DNA of 64,000 bases from Acidobacteriota bacterium (GTDB lineage Bacteria; Acidobacteriota; Blastocatellia; Pyrinomonadales; Pyrinomonadaceae): positions 62,001 through 126,000 of the forward strand of contig JAHBSK010000004.1 of NCBI GenBank assembly GCA_019639175.1, read 5' to 3'. The translations under genes and the position numbers were made by a program. Under the pieces are notes generated by a model. The model searched no databases. It was given only the letters and a program-made list of their open reading frames with translations, and had not been told where the DNA came from. Shown in pieces: positions 61,394 through 64,000 of this stretch; the stretch's first letter is position 1; each line of letters begins with the position of its first letter.

Positions 61394-62272
61394 TCAGTTA
61401 TTTCGATGAGCGATAAAACGGATAATTCCGGCAAGCATTTCCGCTTCGCCGCCGAGGCCGCCGAGGTCGTTCATAAGCTCTGCCTCGATCTCCGCGCTCA
61501 ATCGCCGCGCGGCATCAAGCCCGATGGCTGACGGATATGTCGCCTTTTGGCTTGCCGTGTCCTTTCCGGCGGTTTTGCCCAGCAGGTCGGTCGTCTGCGT
61601 GATGTCCAACACGTCGTCAACGATCTGGAATAGCAGGCCGATCTTTTTTCCCATCTCGCGAACGGCAGCCGTCTGCTCATCAGATGCCTTTCCGATAACA
61701 GCACCGGCTTCGGCGGCGAAGGCTATCAATGCTCCGGTTTTGTTGCGATGGATGTTCTCGATCTCCGCCAGCGTCACGGCCTTTCCCTCGGCTTCGAGGT
61801 CGAGGTGCTGGCCGACGACCATTTTTGAAGCGGCCTGTCCGAGGCCGGAGATGAGCATTATCCTTTCGGCGGGTTCAAGCGTCTCGTCTTCGGCAATGGT
61901 CTGAAACGCCAGGGCCTGAAGCGCGTCGCCTGCCAGAATGGCGGTCGCTTCACCGAATTTCACATGACACGTCGCCCGTCCGCGTCGGAGGTCGTCGTCG
62001 TCCATTGACGGCAGATCGTCATGGATAAGCGAATAGGTATGGATCATCTCTATCGCGGCGGCAGTGCCAAGTAAACGCCGGTCATCGGAGCCGAACGCAC
62101 GGCCTGCGGCAAGCGTCAGAGCGGGCCTGAGCCGTTTGCCGCCGCCGAACAGGCTCCACCGCATGGCATTTTCCAATCCGGCAGACGATTGGCCGCTCTC
62201 AGGCACCAGCCTGTCCAGTTCCGCATTGACCAGTGACGCGGCTTCCTCAAAAAACTTATGTGTCCGATGCAT
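61394..62272 (-). CDS. ispA: Polyprenyl diphosphate synthase (IspA/farnesyl-type)
   Basis: A 292-residue trans-prenyltransferase. First Asp-rich motif DDLPSMDDDD, second DDVLD, with GGKRLRPALTLAAGRAFG and GQHLDLEAEGKAV. Length and the short first motif fit farnesyl or geranylgeranyl synthases. ATG 62272 matches the family N terminus; the longer frame crosses the divergent promoter region. Confidence 0.94.
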   Translation of the reverse strand: MHRTHKFFEEAASLVNAELDRLVPESGQSSAGLENAMRWSLFGGGKRLRPALTLAAGRAFGSDDRRLLGTAAAIEMIHTYSLIHDDLPSMDDDDLRRGRATCHVKFGEATAILAGDALQALAFQTIAEDETLEPAERIMLISGLGQAASKMVVGQHLDLEAEGKAVTLAEIENIHRNKTGALIAFAAEAGAVIGKASDEQTAAVREMGKKIGLLFQIVDDVLDITQTTDLLGKTAGKDTASQKATYPSAIGLDAARRLSAEIEAELMNDLGGLGGEAEMLAGIIRFIAHRNN

Positions 62273-62363
62273 TTTGTTCGCATTATCCGTTATCGCAAAT
62301 GTAAATTCAATTCGCGTTCGGCGTTGAATCAATAACGCCTTTACTGTAAATTCTGTATAACCT

Positions 62364-62837
62364 ATGCCAGTCACCGAAAACGAATTCAGGAACGCCATGT
62401 CACGATTTGCCAGCGGCGTGACCGTTGTTGTGTCCAAAGACGCCGAGGAAAGGCTTCACGGCATCACCGTGTCGGCGTTCTCGTCGGTGTCGCTGTCGCC
62501 GCCGCTTGTCCTGATCTGCGTCGAAAAGACCACGGGCAGCCACGCGGCTTTGGCCGAAACCGAGCATTTCACAGTCAATGTGCTGAGCAGCGACCAGCAG
62601 GACATATCACAGAAATTTGCTTCGTGGAATTTGGAAAAATTTGACGGCCTGGACATGACCATGGGCGAACTCGGCCTGCCGATGGTTAACGGCTGCCTTG
62701 CAAATCTGGAATGCACGATAAGCCGGATCATCGACGCGGGCGATCATTCGATATTTGTCGGCGAGGTTGCCCACGCTTATATTTTTGACGGCGATCCGCT
62801 GATATATTTTCGCAGTGATTACCGAGGCCTTGAATGA
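62364..62837 (+). CDS. Flavin reductase family protein
   Basis: A 157-residue FMN-binding split-barrel protein that supplies reduced flavin to monooxygenases or acts as a stand-alone reductase: FRNAMSRFASGVTVVVSKDAEERLHGITVSAFSSVSLSPPL near the N terminus, TGSHAALAETEHFTVNVLS and HSIFVGEVAHAYIFDGDPLIYFRSDYRGL at the end. Divergent from ispA. The diiron protein at 54.7 kb is not linked. Confidence 0.93.
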   Translation: MPVTENEFRNAMSRFASGVTVVVSKDAEERLHGITVSAFSSVSLSPPLVLICVEKTTGSHAALAETEHFTVNVLSSDQQDISQKFASWNLEKFDGLDMTMGELGLPMVNGCLANLECTISRIIDAGDHSIFVGEVAHAYIFDGDPLIYFRSDYRGLE

Positions 62838-62849
62838 ACTTAAAAGGAA

Positions 62850-63374
62850 ATGTATCTTGAGGGAAATTTTGAGGGAGAAGAGCCTTTGGGAGCGCCGTGC
62901 CGCGGGCATGAACGCAAATGGCGTAACCGATGCGTGGACAAGGGCCTGAAGGACGAATGGCTGGAAAGGCTGAACGAACTGACACTGTTTGACCTGATAA
63001 GCATTTGCGAAGGGCATGAAGAAGAACCGATAGGACATCCGCGACGGCTTCCGCATATAAACCTGCGGCTGCGCGAGGCACACATCGGGCAGGTCGTTGA
63101 AAAGTGGAACATGTTTAAGGCGGCAGTCGGATCGGCGCTTGGCGAATGTTTTGACGCGGGACGTGTCAGAGGGCATTTTGAGATCCGCAGCGGCTATGCG
63201 TCTGACCGCAAAGGCAGCGAACCGGTCGAGGTGGCGCTTCTCAGGATCTCCGCCCGTTTTGATATGGAACCAAGCAGCGGCAGCCCTAAAAACGAATGGT
63301 TTGAGAAAAGCATCGCGGCGGCGGAATGTTTTGACAAAAAGCTCGGGCGGATATTAGAGGCTGTCGCAGAATGA
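62850..63374 (+). CDS. Hypothetical protein
   Basis: A 174-residue soluble protein without a recognised family. It has a short N-terminal region with CRGHERKWRNRC, then LTLFDLISICEGHEEEPIGHPRRLPHINLRLREAHI, and a helical C terminus. It starts 12 bases after the flavin reductase stop and is probably in its operon. Confidence 0.68.
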   Translation: MYLEGNFEGEEPLGAPCRGHERKWRNRCVDKGLKDEWLERLNELTLFDLISICEGHEEEPIGHPRRLPHINLRLREAHIGQVVEKWNMFKAAVGSALGECFDAGRVRGHFEIRSGYASDRKGSEPVEVALLRISARFDMEPSSGSPKNEWFEKSIAAAECFDKKLGRILEAVAE

Positions 63375-63383
63375 GGAAAAGAT

Positions 63384-64000
63384 ATGAGGATAAAAAGACT
63401 CTTGTCGCATTCCGTTTCACTTGTTTGCATTGTCATAATGACGGCAAACGGCCTTTTGGCACAGCAGGAAACTCCGTCATTCCGCTGGTATAAGGGCAAC
63501 ACGCACACGCATACGCTGAACAGCGACGGCGATTCGATACCGCTCGAAGCGGCGAAATGGTATCGCGAGAACGGATATAATTTCGTCTTTATAACCGATC
63601 ATGAATACATCACGAACGTCGGGCCGCTCAATCATATTTTGGGCAAAAGCGGTTCGTTCCTCGTCATCAGCGGACAGGAGATCACTGATTCGTACGACAG
63701 AAAGCCTTTGCATCTGAACGGCCTCGGGCTGGAAAAGGTTGTGATGCCAAACCGCTTGCAGGGTTCGGTCGCAACGCTGCAAAAGAACATTGACGACATC
63801 AGGGCCGGCGGCGGCGTACCGCAGTTGAATCACCCCAATTTCGGCTGGGCGCTGACCGCCGATGAGATAAAACAATTGAAAAACGTCCGCCTGATGGAGA
63901 TACACAACGGGCATCCGCTGGTGAACAACCTCGGCGGAGGCGGTTCGCCGTCTGCCGAGCAGATATGGGATGAACTTTTGACCGGCGGAATGGTGATCTA
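63384..64000 (+). CDS. Secreted PHP-domain protein, 3'-truncated by the window edge
   Basis: The frame from ATG 63384 is open to the last base (205 codons). A signal peptide (LVCIVIMTANGLLAQ) is followed by the PHP metal motif NTHTHTLNSDGD, ITDHEY and HPNFGW. These are metal-dependent phosphoesterases; the exported form suggests an extracellular substrate. GAGG precedes the start. The C-terminal domain lies outside the window. Confidence 0.9.
   Translation, partial: MRIKRLLSHSVSLVCIVIMTANGLLAQQETPSFRWYKGNTHTHTLNSDGDSIPLEAAKWYRENGYNFVFITDHEYITNVGPLNHILGKSGSFLVISGQEITDSYDRKPLHLNGLGLEKVVMPNRLQGSVATLQKNIDDIRAGGGVPQLNHPNFGWALTADEIKQLKNVRLMEIHNGHPLVNNLGGGGSPSAEQIWDELLTGGMVI

Overview
The window is a 64 kb piece of bacterial chromosome of moderate GC. 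Gene content suggests an Acidobacteriota member, probably close to Blastocatellia. This is an inference, not a proof. It rests on an ECF sigma factor fused in operon to a Ser/Thr kinase with a TolB-like propeller, a soluble MglB/MglA pair, PilZ and TPR proteins, many intergenic repeats, and the general protein flavour. No rRNA, CRISPR array, prophage or replication origin is visible. Most genes are on the minus strand in short operons with ATGA or TAATG overlaps.

Layout. 1-10.9 kb: 3' part of radA, an orphan HicB, a DUF6986 protein, PilZ, a bacilliredoxin, CutA, then a minus-strand block of a LOG protein, a NodU/CmcH-type carbamoyltransferase and a PIG-L deacetylase, followed by fabI and a PfkB kinase. 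10.9-16.3 kb is accessory: a retropepsin-like/DUF5678 pair flanked by 32-bp direct repeats, a REP-associated tyrosine transposase (RAYT) with its REP sequences, and two diverged copies of a small coiled-coil gene pair. A fragment of the mtnP 3' end lies between those copies. 16.3-28.9 kb: an MBL hydrolase carrying heptamer repeats inside its reading frame, a parvulin isomerase, hicB-hicA-meaB, DinB, an acyl-CoA dehydrogenase with an in-frame REP, RluB-type synthase, hicA-hicB, scpA-scpB with two followers, DUF2237 and rpsD. 29-38.5 kb: RhlE-type helicase, a B12-binding radical SAM protein, tRNA-Arg, apt, acylphosphatase, a chlorite-dismutase-family protein, a beta-barrel protein, thiD and thiE. 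38.6-46.9 kb: a large TPR protein, a sugar-nucleotide pyrophosphorylase, mutM, a SAM-II-like riboswitch with terminator before a fused homocysteine methyltransferase/MTHFR, a quinone reductase, and a HicB with a broken hicA. 46.9-53.6 kb: glmS, glmU and yvcK (amino-sugar and cell-wall precursor supply), then mglB-mglA and two paralogous small exported proteins. 54-64 kb: OsmC, a diiron protein, a GNAT enzyme, the sigma/kinase operon, tRNA-Asp and tRNA-Val, an IspA-type prenyl synthase, a flavin reductase and a truncated PHP-domain protein.

The most unusual feature is the repeat content. At least five 7-bp (occasionally 7-8 bp) tandem-repeat families, several hairpin families and two long dispersed elements occupy nearly every larger gap. 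Three cases enter reading frames: the REP in the acyl-CoA dehydrogenase, two heptamer tracts in the MBL hydrolase, and a dispersed repeat forming the ThiE C-terminus. The second candidate for an undescribed system is the duplicated coiled-coil pair attached to the 3' end of mtnP.
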